A stretch of DNA of 64,000 bases from Legionella birminghamensis. GTDB taxonomy: Bacteria > Pseudomonadota > Gammaproteobacteria > Legionellales > Legionellaceae. This document shows, piece after piece, positions 9,284 through 18,616 of this stretch (its first letter is position 1; every line of letters begins with the position of its first letter). Below the pieces are notes generated by a model, which did no database searches, was not told where the DNA came from, and saw only the letters and a program-made list of their open reading frames with translations. The DNA is taken from contig NZ_UGNW01000001.1 of assembly GCF_900452515.1 (NCBI RefSeq), forward strand, positions 1,178,001-1,242,000, written 5' to 3'. The translations under genes and the position numbers were made by a program.

Positions 9284-10267
9284 ATGAGTAAACTGAAGGA
9301 TATTCCTGTTGTTGTAGAGAGTGGTAGAAAATATACTAGCTCCCAGGGCATTATTGCAATTAAAGATGGAATTAAATCGGCTGCTGAAGAAGCTCCCCGT
9401 TTACCCAAGCCTAAATGGCTTCGCATTGTTAATAATACCAGTCCCGGTTATTTTGAAGTCAAACAGAGAGTTAAAGAGCATGGTCTGGCTACTGTTTGTG
9501 AAGAAGCCAAGTGCCCCAATATTGCTGAATGCTGGTCGCATGGAACCGCTACTATTATGCTCATGGGCGCTATATGCACTCGCGCCTGCCGTTTCTGTTC
9601 GGTTGATACCGGCAATCCGCGTGGCTGGCTTGATCCCGGGGAACCTGAGAACTCAGCCAATACCGTCGCTTTGATGAATCTGGATTATGTGGTATTAACA
9701 TCCGTCGATCGTGATGATCTGCCTGATGGAGGTGCCAGACATTATGCAGACAGTATCCGGGCAATCAAACGGCGTTGCCCGAATACTAAAGTGGAGGCCC
9801 TGACTCCTGATTTCCAGGGGGTTGAAGAGCATATTGCTGTTTTACTGGACAGCGGTGTAGATGTATTCGCCCAGAATGTTGAAACAGTTGAGCGTCTCAC
9901 GCATCCAGTGCGTGATATCCGTGCAGGATACTGGCAAACCCTCAATGTACTCGCTTTTGCCAAGCGTTATCGCCCTGATGTACTGACCAAAACAAGCCTC
10001 ATGCTTGGGCTGGGCGAAACAGATGAGGAAATCATCCATACCATGGATGAATTGCGGGCGCAGAATGTTGATATTTTAACTTTAGGGCAATATCTACAGC
10101 CCACAAAAAATCATTTGCCCGTGCTCCGCTATGTAACGCCTGAAAGATTTCTTGAATTTAGAGAAATTGGTTTGGCAAAGGGCTTTTTTGAAGTGGCATC
10201 CGGCCCTATGGTCCGCTCAAGTTACCGTGCTGATCGAGTGTTTAAGAAAGATAATCTGGGCTTATAA
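9284..10267 (+). CDS. lipA: Lipoyl synthase
   Basis: Radical SAM enzyme that inserts two sulfurs into octanoyl chains on lipoyl domains. Numbered from the ATG at 9284, the auxiliary cluster motif is C72, C77, C83 and the radical SAM CxxxCxxC motif is C98, C102, C105. The C-terminal serine motif VRSSYRAD that binds the auxiliary cluster is present. The 327-residue length fits the family. An upstream in-frame start at 9224 would add 20 unrelated hydrophobic residues. The usual partner lipB is not next to it. Confidence 0.96.
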   Translation: MSKLKDIPVVVESGRKYTSSQGIIAIKDGIKSAAEEAPRLPKPKWLRIVNNTSPGYFEVKQRVKEHGLATVCEEAKCPNIAECWSHGTATIMLMGAICTRACRFCSVDTGNPRGWLDPGEPENSANTVALMNLDYVVLTSVDRDDLPDGGARHYADSIRAIKRRCPNTKVEALTPDFQGVEEHIAVLLDSGVDVFAQNVETVERLTHPVRDIRAGYWQTLNVLAFAKRYRPDVLTKTSLMLGLGETDEEIIHTMDELRAQNVDILTLGQYLQPTKNHLPVLRYVTPERFLEFREIGLAKGFFEVASGPMVRSSYRADRVFKKDNLGL

Positions 10268-10294
10268 CTACTAATATTCAGGAAAAGGAATTCA

Positions 10295-11059
10295 ATGTTC
10301 AAACGAGCAATTGTCCGCACACCTGCTAAAACCATGACGCAGGGTCTTTCAAACGCAGGTCTGGGACTTCCGGATTATCATTTGGCTTTGCAACAACATC
10401 AGCAATACATTATTACGCTTGAAAATTGTGGCGTTGAAGTGCTTGTCCTGCCTCCGGCTGACGATTTTCCCGATTCCTGCTTCGTTGAAGATGCTGCCTT
10501 ACTTACAGAACGCATGGCAGTGTTAACCCGCCCAGGTGCAGAAAGCCGCCAAGGGGAAGTTGAGCTTCTGGAAGAGAGTATTCGCCGCTTTTACTCTTCC
10601 AATATTGTAAAAATCCAGGAGCCGGGCACTTTGGATGCGGGTGACGTGTTACGAGTTGAGAATCATTTTTACATTGGCTTGTCAGCACGTTCCAACATGG
10701 AGGGGGCCAAGCAGTTGATTACATTGCTGAATAATCATGGCTACACGGCATCCGTTATCCCGCTTCATAAATTCCTGCATTTAAAAACCGGCGTCTCCTA
10801 TATTGGCAACGGCTATTTGCTGGTAGGAGGTGAGTTAATAAATCACCCTGAATGGGAGCCGCTTAAACAAATCACTGTCGAAGCGGATGAGGCTTATGCC
10901 GCAAATTGTATTCTGGTGAATGACTATTTACTAATACCCAGCGGCTTTTCAAAAATCAGCCTTCGATTGAAGCAGTTAGGGCATAAGCTGGTTGAGCTTG
11001 ATTGCAGTGAGTTTCGTAAATTAGACGGCGGTTTGAGTTGTTTGTCCTTGCGTTTTTAA
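10295..11059 (+). CDS. Dimethylarginine dimethylaminohydrolase-like amidinotransferase
   Basis: A 254-residue member of the guanidino-group-modifying pentein superfamily, closest in size and motifs to DDAH, which hydrolyses methylated arginines to citrulline and methylamines. Visible active-site elements are FVEDAAL (E65, D66), TLDAGDVL (residues 112-119), the catalytic histidine in FLHLKTGVSYI (H162), and the nucleophile cysteine near the C terminus in GGLSCLSLRF (C249). AAGGAATTC precedes the ATG. It is 27 bases after lipA on the same strand and may be co-transcribed. Alternative: an arginine deiminase-like or other guanidine hydrolase. Confidence 0.85.
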   Translation: MFKRAIVRTPAKTMTQGLSNAGLGLPDYHLALQQHQQYIITLENCGVEVLVLPPADDFPDSCFVEDAALLTERMAVLTRPGAESRQGEVELLEESIRRFYSSNIVKIQEPGTLDAGDVLRVENHFYIGLSARSNMEGAKQLITLLNNHGYTASVIPLHKFLHLKTGVSYIGNGYLLVGGELINHPEWEPLKQITVEADEAYAANCILVNDYLLIPSGFSKISLRLKQLGHKLVELDCSEFRKLDGGLSCLSLRF

Positions 11060-11064
11060 TCTCC

Positions 11065-11190
11065 TCGTCTTTGCGTCGAAGCTACACAGAATTCGCAAAG
11101 ACTACTACCGTCATTGCGAGCGTAGCGAAGCAAACCAGAGCGGAGCTAGAAGCGGGCACCCAGGCTTGCTTCAGTTTGTTCGAAAAGATG
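11065..11190. repeat. Palindromic repeat family A, truncated plus full copy
   Basis: Two family A units side by side just after the DDAH-like gene. A short unit at 11065-11104 begins CGTCTTTGCG and ends in an inverted TTCGCAAAG. A longer one at about 11109-11190 begins CGTCATTGCGAGCG..GAAGCAA and ends with a diverged inverse GCTTGCTTC..TTCGAAAAGA. It lies between the converging DDAH-like and POT genes and could act as a bidirectional transcript end. Confidence 0.65.
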
Positions 11191-11198
11191 GAATTCAA

Positions 11199-12722
11199 CT
11201 ACACCAGTTCAATATGGCGTCGCCTCATTCTCCCATGAATTACATAAGCCAGAAGCCACATTACTACACCAAGAATGATAGCAACCACGCCAAATTTCAG
11301 ATAATAATCCTGGTAAACAGGCAGGGATTCAATTGCTGGCAGATTTTTAGGAATAGCGACAAAACCAGCTATCTTTCCCGCAATGGTATTCGATAAGGAA
11401 CTTGCCAGATACCAGACGCCCATAGCAAATGCCAGATCTTTACTATCACAGTAAAGGCCAATCATACTCAGGCCAATTGCACTGACCCAAAGTTCTGCCA
11501 ACGTAATAAGTACATAGGTCAAGCCAATGAAATTGCCATTGACTAAGCCATTGACCGACAAACTACCTGCCAGTGCCATGATCAAAAGGGCAACACCGGC
11601 TAAAATCGTGCCGCTGGCGAATTGATAGGGGATGGTAAAACGGGGAATACTACGATAAAAGCGCGGCAGCTGCGTGCCTAATAAGATAATAAGCAGCGGA
11701 TTAAGAATTTGGTAATGTGCCGGTGAAATCTTGAGTCCAAACAGCTGCAGATCAGAGTTACTCTTGGCAAACAGAACCAAAGTACTGTTCATCTGATTGT
11801 AAATAACGAAAAATATAATGGCTTCAACAATGAGAAGAACTGCGATCAACTGCTTGCTTCGCGCAGTAGATGACAGTTTTAAAGTTTTAGCTAAAAACCA
11901 GAGTATACCAAAGCCGCAACCGATGCTGATTAAAATAATTGATAAATGCACGTGTGAATAGGCAAATAAAGTAAAGAGATAAATAGCAAGAATATAAGCG
12001 CTTAACTGGCCCGCCATTTTTCGGGTAAAAGGTTGCGCATCCTTCCCATAAACAACATTATCGTAGAGGCTGTACTTTTTGGCAAAATTCAATGCAGCAA
12101 TTGATTTTCCAGCAAAAGCTAAAGTTAAAACGGATAAAGGCCCATAACGGCTATCCAGCAATGCCGGCGCAATCATCGTTGCCAACAAGGCGCCGACATT
12201 GATGGCCATATAGTAATAAGTCATAGCGGACTTGGCCCTGATAGCATCATCACTATAGATGTGGGACACCAGACCAGAAGCAGTTCCCATCAATAAGGAG
12301 TTGGTTGCCGGAACCAGGGCATAAGCCATAATAAACAGTTTATCGCCATGTTCATTGAGCGAATAACCGCTTAGCATCACGAATAAGTAGGCAAGGGCAA
12401 GTAGGAAGCCTCCCAATAAAATGGAGCGCCGTATTCCCAGCACCTGATCTGCCATAAAGCCGCCTAATATCGGCATGAGATAGCCGGTGGCCTGTGATAC
12501 GCCGATAAATGCATAGGCCTCTGCATGGCTATATCCCAATCCATGTTCAAGGAATGGGCGGGTCAGAAATAAGATTAAAATAGTATTTAAGGCATAAACC
12601 GCAAATTGGCTCCAGAAAGTAATGAGCACAATATTATTGGTTTGCTGTTTACGTGTATCGAAAATGGAAGAGTCACTCCTTGCAGCTTGAGAAAACACAA
12701 TCACTCCTTGTGAATATTTCAT
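11199..12722 (-). CDS. POT/PTR-family proton-coupled oligopeptide transporter
   Basis: Inner-membrane peptide:H+ symporter of the major facilitator superfamily (di/tripeptide permease type). About 12-14 hydrophobic segments are visible across 507 residues. The POT signatures are GGFMADQVLGIRRSILLGG (the loop after helix 2) and AMTYYYMAINVGALLAT (the FYxxINxG-type motif in helix 5). The start used is the ATG at 12722; a GTG at 12698 with AAGGAG five bases before it is a good alternative that would remove eight residues. It converges with the DDAH-like gene. Amino acids from host peptides are the main carbon source of Legionella, so such transporters are expected. Confidence 0.88.
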   Translation of the reverse strand: MKYSQGVIVFSQAARSDSSIFDTRKQQTNNIVLITFWSQFAVYALNTILILFLTRPFLEHGLGYSHAEAYAFIGVSQATGYLMPILGGFMADQVLGIRRSILLGGFLLALAYLFVMLSGYSLNEHGDKLFIMAYALVPATNSLLMGTASGLVSHIYSDDAIRAKSAMTYYYMAINVGALLATMIAPALLDSRYGPLSVLTLAFAGKSIAALNFAKKYSLYDNVVYGKDAQPFTRKMAGQLSAYILAIYLFTLFAYSHVHLSIILISIGCGFGILWFLAKTLKLSSTARSKQLIAVLLIVEAIIFFVIYNQMNSTLVLFAKSNSDLQLFGLKISPAHYQILNPLLIILLGTQLPRFYRSIPRFTIPYQFASGTILAGVALLIMALAGSLSVNGLVNGNFIGLTYVLITLAELWVSAIGLSMIGLYCDSKDLAFAMGVWYLASSLSNTIAGKIAGFVAIPKNLPAIESLPVYQDYYLKFGVVAIILGVVMWLLAYVIHGRMRRRHIELV

Positions 12723-12933
12723 CCAGCAACTACCTGTTCAAACCATAGCATTCTTTGGTATTTGGGTATAGATGAAAAATAAAATTATCGTAAAACGGAT
12801 TGTCAGGGCGCTATCCGGCGAATTCAGCAAATGTTGACCAATTAACTTTTGTGTGCAAAAATGGCGCACCAAAGTTATCTTTAAAGCACGGCGATGCCGG
12901 ATAGCAGACATTATTATCTATCGGAGAGAATTA

Positions 12934-14601
12934 ATGAGTTTATTTAATGTGCAGTCTGTAGAGGAGTTGCAGGGCCTGCTGACAAATCTCAAAGAGAAGT
13001 CAGAGTTAAGCCAAACCAATGAAAAGAAACAAACGCCTATTGTTTACTGGGCATCGCAAGAGGATTGGGAGAAAGTTGAGGCCTTTTTGAGTGTTGATGT
13101 GAGCAGCAATGATCCTGAGAATTTCGGTCGAGCTGCCTCTATTGCAATCAAATGTGGCAATACCGATTTGGCAATGAAATTGTTAGAAAAAACAAATGTA
13201 TCACAAGATGAATGGACGCTACTCCATTGTGCAGTAGCCTCTGCGCCTGATACCGATGATCTGGAAGGACAGAAAGCGGCAATTCAGAAAATTGAAGAGC
13301 TTCTCAAAAGAGCTAACATGCATGAAAATTGCAGGAAGAAAAATATTAACGGCTTTACTCCACTTCTGCTTGCTGTCAAGTCTCAAAAATTTTACCTGGT
13401 TGAGACATTACTGAACGCGGCAAAGATCAGGAAGGATGTTGAGGATCAGCAATTACTCGCCGAGGCGATTCTTTACACTGAAAAAGTTAATCCTGAATTA
13501 GCTAAAAAAATGCTGGAGTCTGCAGACCCGGATACCCTGTGGTTGCTTCAGGATAAAGAAAGCAACAGAGCGATAAGCCCTTTGCACCTCGCCATTTTGC
13601 GTAAACGCAAAGAGGAGATAGACCAGTTAGCAGATGAAGCTGATTTAACAGTCCAAACCGCGAGTGGATTTAACGCCATTCGACTAGCATCCCGTGTTAA
13701 GGATTGGAATACCGTAGCACTTTTATCGCAAGCCCAAACGGATGACGCTGATAGCCTGCAATATGGCCCGGTTATGTTATCTGCCGCCTATAATCAGCTT
13801 TATAAACTGGCAACGGAGTTAGTACAAAAAGGTGCAAAACTTAACTGGTTTTTGGGTACTTCGCCAAAATCATTTAATGCATTCCATCTTGCTGTTCAGT
13901 GGAAACAAGCAGAGTTTCTGGACGCCCTGATTGAGTCCCAAACCAATTCTGCACAGCAATCCCCATTAGAGCTGAAATATAATGGCCGAACTCCAATAGA
14001 ACTGGCTGCACATCTTAAGCAATGGGACATGGTTGCCCGTTTTGCCCGGATTAAACCGGCCAATCCTGAAGCGGCAGGTTATATTACAGCATGGCAGGCG
14101 GCTAAGGCTGACAATGCTTTGGATGAAGAAACATTGGAAAAGCTGCGTGAAGCGGCCCAGGTAGAGAAAGTGCAAGTCAAAGTCCCTGCTAAACCAGTGG
14201 ATGCGGCTGAGGGACTACAAAATACATCCGAGGAAGATCGTGTATTTGTTGAAGCATTCAAAAAGATTTACCAGGCTTTGTACGCTGGCCAGTCTTCGTT
14301 TTTTAAATCCCGCAACTTTATTGAGCAGCAGGAGATAACGAAGGAAGTAATTCAGAAGCACATTGATGCTAAACCTGAATCCAGATCTGCTAAAGCGGTG
14401 AGTCTTGCTCGCAGATACATGGGTAACATGGAAAGCATGGAGTTGGTCAGAGAGATTCACAAATACGCTTACGACAATAGCGGATTCTTCAAATGCTCTC
14501 CGAACTCGAAGAATTTATATTCCGAAGACGCACAAAGGGCTTATGAAGAAGCTGATGAGAACTCAAGAACGGGTCAAATCAGGACTGCGTTAAAAGGCTA
14601 A
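12934..14601 (+). CDS. Ankyrin-repeat protein, candidate Dot/Icm effector
   Basis: A 555-residue cytosolic-type protein with no signal peptide. Ankyrin repeat fragments occur across residues about 110-410: GFTPLLLAVKSQKFYLVETLL, SPLHLAILRKRKEEID, FNAFHLAVQWKQAEFLDAL and GRTPIELAAHLKQWDMVA. The C-terminal 130 residues are charged with no named domain, ending in a polar tail with several Glu, Ser and Thr, as seen in Dot/Icm substrates. The ATG at 12934 is preceded by CGGAGAGAA. The effector role is an inference from architecture; homology to a particular Ank protein cannot be told here. Confidence 0.75.
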   Translation: MSLFNVQSVEELQGLLTNLKEKSELSQTNEKKQTPIVYWASQEDWEKVEAFLSVDVSSNDPENFGRAASIAIKCGNTDLAMKLLEKTNVSQDEWTLLHCAVASAPDTDDLEGQKAAIQKIEELLKRANMHENCRKKNINGFTPLLLAVKSQKFYLVETLLNAAKIRKDVEDQQLLAEAILYTEKVNPELAKKMLESADPDTLWLLQDKESNRAISPLHLAILRKRKEEIDQLADEADLTVQTASGFNAIRLASRVKDWNTVALLSQAQTDDADSLQYGPVMLSAAYNQLYKLATELVQKGAKLNWFLGTSPKSFNAFHLAVQWKQAEFLDALIESQTNSAQQSPLELKYNGRTPIELAAHLKQWDMVARFARIKPANPEAAGYITAWQAAKADNALDEETLEKLREAAQVEKVQVKVPAKPVDAAEGLQNTSEEDRVFVEAFKKIYQALYAGQSSFFKSRNFIEQQEITKEVIQKHIDAKPESRSAKAVSLARRYMGNMESMELVREIHKYAYDNSGFFKCSPNSKNLYSEDAQRAYEEADENSRTGQIRTALKG

Positions 14602-14624
14602 TCTGTCGTAGGTTAATCCTTAGG

Positions 14625-14649
14625 CCTTGATGCGCTTAGCGCATCAAGG
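14625..14649. terminator. Bidirectional hairpin between converging ankyrin and LuxR genes
   Basis: A perfect 11-base-pair inverted repeat, CCTTGATGCGC / GCGCATCAAGG, around a TTA loop. It follows the ankyrin gene by 23 bases. On the minus strand it overlaps the last codons and the stop of the LuxR-type gene (stop at 14644-14646). No T run is seen in either direction, so termination strength is uncertain. Confidence 0.6.
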
Positions 14650-15435
14650 ACACCCCTTCAATAATCTAATAATTAATTCCTGTTTGTTTCTCGCCCTGTA
14701 CTTATATTTCAAAGACTCAACTTTATCCTCAATAGTTCTTGGCGACAGTTTTAAGGCTTTGGCAATTTCCTTGGTAGTTCTTCCAGTCATCAGTAACTGT
14801 GCGCATTCAATTTCTCGAAGGCTTAGAGGGGTTTGCAATAAGGATTCTAAAAATAATGTTCGATTGCAAGTCGGAATACTGGTTTTGCTTAGGCTAATCA
14901 AATTGTCTTTCTTCTCGAACCCGAGCCGATTCTTATAAGCCAATGCCAGACATTCGTCTTCATTAACCTTCATCTGAAAATACTCAATAAAGCGTTCAAG
15001 TAAGTCCAGGTTGTTGATATAAGTTTGATAAACCTCTATGGAGGCTAGATGAGTGCCAAAATGAAAATAGTCAGCGTGGTCTGCCGTCTGCCTGACCAGG
15101 GTAAAGACATGTTTGAAGTTAAACTCTGCTGAGTCTTTTAACATGGCAGCAGTTAATCCTCGACAGTCTAACATATCCCAGACGATGTATTCTCCAAAAT
15201 CAATGGCTTCTGACTTGATCTGAACACAGGGGTCGGCGTTGTAATATTCTTTTTCTGCATAATTAAGTACAAATTCAGGGTGATTGCAAAGCAAGGAAAA
15301 ATTACTATTATTATAATTTCTGATATGGGAAAATGTGCTGATATTCAGATGCTGCAACGGTTCGCATAGTTTCTTTAATCGCTCTGTTTCCAGAAAGACG
15401 GGATGATTTTTAAGTTGATGCACAATGTTATTCAT
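14644..15435 (-). CDS. LuxR-family transcriptional regulator
   Basis: A 263-residue DNA-binding regulator. The C-terminal 60 residues (204-263) form a LuxR/FixJ helix-turn-helix: LSLREIECAQLLMTGRTTKE, then the recognition part with LSPRTIEDKVE. The N-terminal about 180 residues resemble the autoinducer-binding fold in size, but the acyl-homoserine-lactone pocket residues cannot be judged by eye and no luxI-like gene is nearby. The start overlaps the end of the GNAT gene by eight bases, so the two form an operon. Legionella carries many LuxR-type regulators without LuxI; this is probably one of them. Confidence 0.85.
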   Translation of the reverse strand: MNNIVHQLKNHPVFLETERLKKLCEPLQHLNISTFSHIRNYNNSNFSLLCNHPEFVLNYAEKEYYNADPCVQIKSEAIDFGEYIVWDMLDCRGLTAAMLKDSAEFNFKHVFTLVRQTADHADYFHFGTHLASIEVYQTYINNLDLLERFIEYFQMKVNEDECLALAYKNRLGFEKKDNLISLSKTSIPTCNRTLFLESLLQTPLSLREIECAQLLMTGRTTKEIAKALKLSPRTIEDKVESLKYKYRARNKQELIIRLLKGCP

Positions 15436-15898
15436 TGACTTTTTTTCCAGCAGGCTTCATTTGATTCTTTAATTCCATGGCCGCCGATAGTTCAAATCCA
15501 AATTTTTGATAGAATTCTTTGGCAGAAGTATTCCCAGGCCACACAAACAAACCTATCGAAACGTAGTTTCCATCTTTAATCCTGTCAATTAGATGATTCA
15601 TCAGTTGACTGCCAATTTTCTGCTGCTGATACTGTGGATGGACACAAATGTCATAGAACATGCACATTTGCCCATCTTCTATGATTCTGCCAAAAGCAAT
15701 TAACTGATCATCAATTTTGATATAAGCAACATGACTCGAAGCACTTAATACCCGTTCCCATTTTTCTGGAGAAGGGAAATAGTTTTTTCCCCAGCCAACG
15801 AGTTCAGTAAGCTGGTTAATTTCTTCAAAGGAAATATTTTGCTTTAATTTTTGTATATTGTATTTCATATGCATAGGAGGATTTGTTTGCAATGACAT
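15428..15898 (-). CDS. GNAT-family N-acetyltransferase
   Basis: An acetyl-CoA-dependent acyltransferase of the GNAT fold, 156 residues from the longest start. Motif A is visible as YDICVHPQYQQQKIGSQLMN (the Q/RxxGxG-type loop), followed by GLFVWPGNTSAKEFYQKFGFE typical of motif B. The substrate is unknown. The start is unsure: a perfect TATAAT lies directly before the ATG at 15898, so the transcript may begin inside the long frame, and ATGs at 15874 or 15868 may be the real starts. It overlaps the LuxR gene downstream by eight bases, which suggests shared regulation. Confidence 0.82.
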   Translation of the reverse strand: MSLQTNPPMHMKYNIQKLKQNISFEEINQLTELVGWGKNYFPSPEKWERVLSASSHVAYIKIDDQLIAFGRIIEDGQMCMFYDICVHPQYQQQKIGSQLMNHLIDRIKDGNYVSIGLFVWPGNTSAKEFYQKFGFELSAAMELKNQMKPAGKKVNE

Positions 15899-15904
15899 AT
15901 TATA
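15899..15904 (-). promoter_or_regulatory. TATAAT -10 box for the GNAT-LuxR operon
   Basis: On the minus strand, TATAAT abuts the first possible ATG of the GNAT gene. A weak -35 (TTATTA) lies 17 bases upstream. If used, transcription starts within the first codons of the long frame and favours a downstream start. Confidence 0.4.
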
Positions 15905-15980
15905 CTTGTTGGTTGGTTAATTAATAACCGTATTTCTTCGGTAAAGACGTAATTATCACTATATTTTTGAGAGCCAGTAT

Positions 15981-16154
15981 TTGAAGCAAGCAGAGGGTGA
16001 ATGAGGCACGAAGTTCTGGAGTGCTTCACTTTGTTCGCAAAGACGGGTTGACGGGCGGGTATTATACCATTGTACCGTCATTGCGAGCCTTGCGAAGCAA
16101 TCCAAATCGGAGTTTGATTGTTTTGGATTGCTTCGATGCATTCGCATAGACGAG
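15981..16154. repeat. Palindromic repeat family A, half plus full copy
   Basis: The gap between the GNAT gene and the SulP-carbonic anhydrase gene holds one right-hand half unit (about 15981-16045, ending TTCGCAAAGACG) and one nearly complete unit (about 16076-16154). The latter begins CGTCATTGCGAGCC..GAAGCAATCC and ends with the inverse GGATTGCTTCG..TCGCATAGACGA. The complete unit stops about ten bases before the SulP fusion stop codon and may form its transcript end. Confidence 0.7.
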
Positions 16155-16165
16155 GCCTGAGGCTG

Positions 16166-18514
16166 CTATTTACCGCTGACTAGTTTCTTCATTTTATCGC
16201 CAAGCGCATTTGCAGTATTTGGACAAACCTGTGATAGCTCCTTCGTATAATCGCCAAAACTGGCCCGGCCGCTTTCAACATCATAAAGCGCCCCAACGAT
16301 GCCGATTTCATTTTGATCCAGCATAATACGTAAAATTTCGCTATCCTGGTATATTTGCTGCAGCGTGTTAGCAATGTTCAGCGAAGTGACATGGCCTACA
16401 AACTCCTCATTCTCCCCAGTGCGATTTTGAGTAGTTTCCGTTTCTGCATTAACAGCAGGTTTTATTTTGGCAAGTAATTCAGTGATGTGCCCTTTTTCAA
16501 CATTATTACAGGCTGCCTGAATCGCACCGCAGCGTGTATGGCCGAGCACAACAATTAATTTAGCACCGACCACGTGGCAGGCATATTCTATACTGGCCAA
16601 TACATCGTCATTGACAACATTTCCTGCCACACGCACACAGAACAGATCGCCGAAGCTCATGTCGAAGATAGTTTCAACTGGAACACGGGAATCGATACAT
16701 CCGAGAACTACCGCCATTGGATGCTGGGTCTTGGCAGTTTGTTTGATATCAATTTTAGGATTACGGTGAATGCGGGTATCCTTAAGGAATCGTTGATTCC
16801 CTTCGCGCAGGAGATTCAACACTTCCACGGGCTCTATCGTAGCCAGCACGTCATAAGTAGTTACATTGATGAAATCAATATAATTATGGATATCATAATG
16901 CTCTTTGAAACCCATCAGGTTCAGGGAGATTTGTTTCATCGGCGCTTGTTCATCCTTAAATTCCTTAATCTGCTCAATGATTTCCTTATCGATGTAATTG
17001 GTGTATCGAGCATCGATAATCAATTGGGAGTTGCGCGGGATAGAGTTGAGTTCGCCTATCAGAGAGGCCTTATTCAGGAAAGAAATCTGCTGTGGGAGAA
17101 TTAAACGGTTAACCACGCCATTAGGATAATTTTCCTTAATGATATCAAATCTTGCCTGGCTATTGGTTTTGAGAATAAAGAATAAACTAATTGCCAAACC
17201 AATGCTGATTCCAGCCAGCAAGTTGAAGGCAACAATGCTGACTACTGTTGCAATGAATGGAATAAATCGGTCCATTCCCTGCTCATAGACTGATTTGTAG
17301 ATGGCAGGCTTGGTTAACTTATAACCCGTAAAAATTAGAATCACTGCCAAAGATGAAAGGGGGATTTTATTCAGCCACCCGGGAATCAGCATAACGGCTA
17401 GTAACAGGAAGATTCCATGGAAAATAGTGGACATTTTCGTTCTTGAGCCTGCCTGTACATTCACTGAAGTGCGAACGATTACTGAGGTAATTGGAATGGC
17501 ACCCAGCAGCCCGGCAGTAAAATTACCGACACCCTGTGCCAGCAATTCCTGATCCTTGGAGCAGTAACGATGCTTTCTGTCGAGTTTTTCCCCTGCTTTA
17601 ACATTGAGCAAGCTTTCAAGGGAAGCAACGATAGCTATGATGAAGGCATAGAGATAAACCTTTGGATTCGTCCAGGCCGACCAATTGGGATATTGCAATT
17701 GACTGAAGAAATCTGCCAGGCCATCATGTTTGGGGATATTTACCAGATGCGGATTATTCTGGGCAAGGGAAGAACCCATATTGATAAATATTTCATTCAA
17801 TAAAATGCCGGCAAGCACGACAACGATTGGCGCTGGAATTCCCTGAAGCCAGGAATTCTTGGTTTTTTCAAAATAAAGCAATATGGCCAGCGAAATCAGG
17901 GAAATAATAATCGCGCCTGTATTGATATGGTAAGATAAGTCGGATAGCGGACTGATTGAAGCGCTTTCTGCGGTTTCCAGCAAATGGGCTTGCAGTTCCT
18001 TCAGTTCGGTAGATAATGTAAAGGTAAATGGAATCTGTTTAATAATGAGCAGGATACCAATAGCGCAGAGTAATCCCTGAACGACATTTGAGGGGACATA
18101 ATCGGCCACAAATCCAGCTTTTAAAGTACCTACTATCACTTGCAACAGACCGGCGAGAACCAAAGCAAACAGGAAGGTGTTGAAATCGCCGAGTTGTGCA
18201 ATAGCGGCCAGAACTACTGCGGCCATTCCTGCGGCGGGACCGCTCACGCTAACCTGCGAACCGCTGAGGCTGCCGACAACGATACCACCAATAATACCAC
18301 TTAGAAGGCCTGAAAAAAGAGGGGCTCCTGATGCAAGTGCAATCCCAAGGCAAAGCGGTATGGCAACGAGAAACACAACAATTGCAGCTACCACATCAAA
18401 TTTAAGACCTCGGCTTTTATAAACCCTTAATTTTCTCAAATTATTTGAAATACTCTCACTCATATGCTTTACAAAAAGGTAGATAGATTTCCCCAATGTT
18501 AGCGCAGTTTGCAC
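16166..18514 (-). CDS. SulP-family anion transporter fused to beta-carbonic anhydrase
   Basis: A 782-residue fusion. Residues about 35-470 form a SulP/SLC26 transporter domain with many hydrophobic helices and the sulfate-permease-like segment SGSQVSVSGPAAGMAAVVLAA. Residues about 475-560 look like a reduced STAS-type linker. From about 575 a beta-carbonic anhydrase follows with zinc ligands C606 and D608 (CIDSRVP) and H659 and C662 (HTRCGA). The fusion suggests coupled bicarbonate import and CO2/HCO3- conversion (inference from known SulP-CA fusions). The longest start is a GTG with AAAGGGG upstream; ATG at 18463 (MSESISNN) is an alternative. Both domains look intact. Confidence 0.92.
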   Translation of the reverse strand: MQTALTLGKSIYLFVKHMSESISNNLRKLRVYKSRGLKFDVVAAIVVFLVAIPLCLGIALASGAPLFSGLLSGIIGGIVVGSLSGSQVSVSGPAAGMAAVVLAAIAQLGDFNTFLFALVLAGLLQVIVGTLKAGFVADYVPSNVVQGLLCAIGILLIIKQIPFTFTLSTELKELQAHLLETAESASISPLSDLSYHINTGAIIISLISLAILLYFEKTKNSWLQGIPAPIVVVLAGILLNEIFINMGSSLAQNNPHLVNIPKHDGLADFFSQLQYPNWSAWTNPKVYLYAFIIAIVASLESLLNVKAGEKLDRKHRYCSKDQELLAQGVGNFTAGLLGAIPITSVIVRTSVNVQAGSRTKMSTIFHGIFLLLAVMLIPGWLNKIPLSSLAVILIFTGYKLTKPAIYKSVYEQGMDRFIPFIATVVSIVAFNLLAGISIGLAISLFFILKTNSQARFDIIKENYPNGVVNRLILPQQISFLNKASLIGELNSIPRNSQLIIDARYTNYIDKEIIEQIKEFKDEQAPMKQISLNLMGFKEHYDIHNYIDFINVTTYDVLATIEPVEVLNLLREGNQRFLKDTRIHRNPKIDIKQTAKTQHPMAVVLGCIDSRVPVETIFDMSFGDLFCVRVAGNVVNDDVLASIEYACHVVGAKLIVVLGHTRCGAIQAACNNVEKGHITELLAKIKPAVNAETETTQNRTGENEEFVGHVTSLNIANTLQQIYQDSEILRIMLDQNEIGIVGALYDVESGRASFGDYTKELSQVCPNTANALGDKMKKLVSGK

Positions 18515-18616
18515 ATTTTGTTAACCCCTTTCTTTACAAAAAAGAAATATTTCTTAACTTGACACGTTTGTTTTCATTTGCAAGTTTAGGCTCTTGCTTA
18601 TTTTTGGTTTTTGCGC

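Noticed and set aside
14644-15435. Quorum-sensing LuxR with a cognate autoinducer synthase
   Set aside because: No luxI-like gene is nearby and the ligand pocket cannot be judged by eye; kept as a LuxR-family regulator only.
16574-17104. 176-residue plus-strand frame opposite the carbonic anhydrase part
   Set aside because: Shadow of the SulP-carbonic anhydrase gene; no start signal and no family character.
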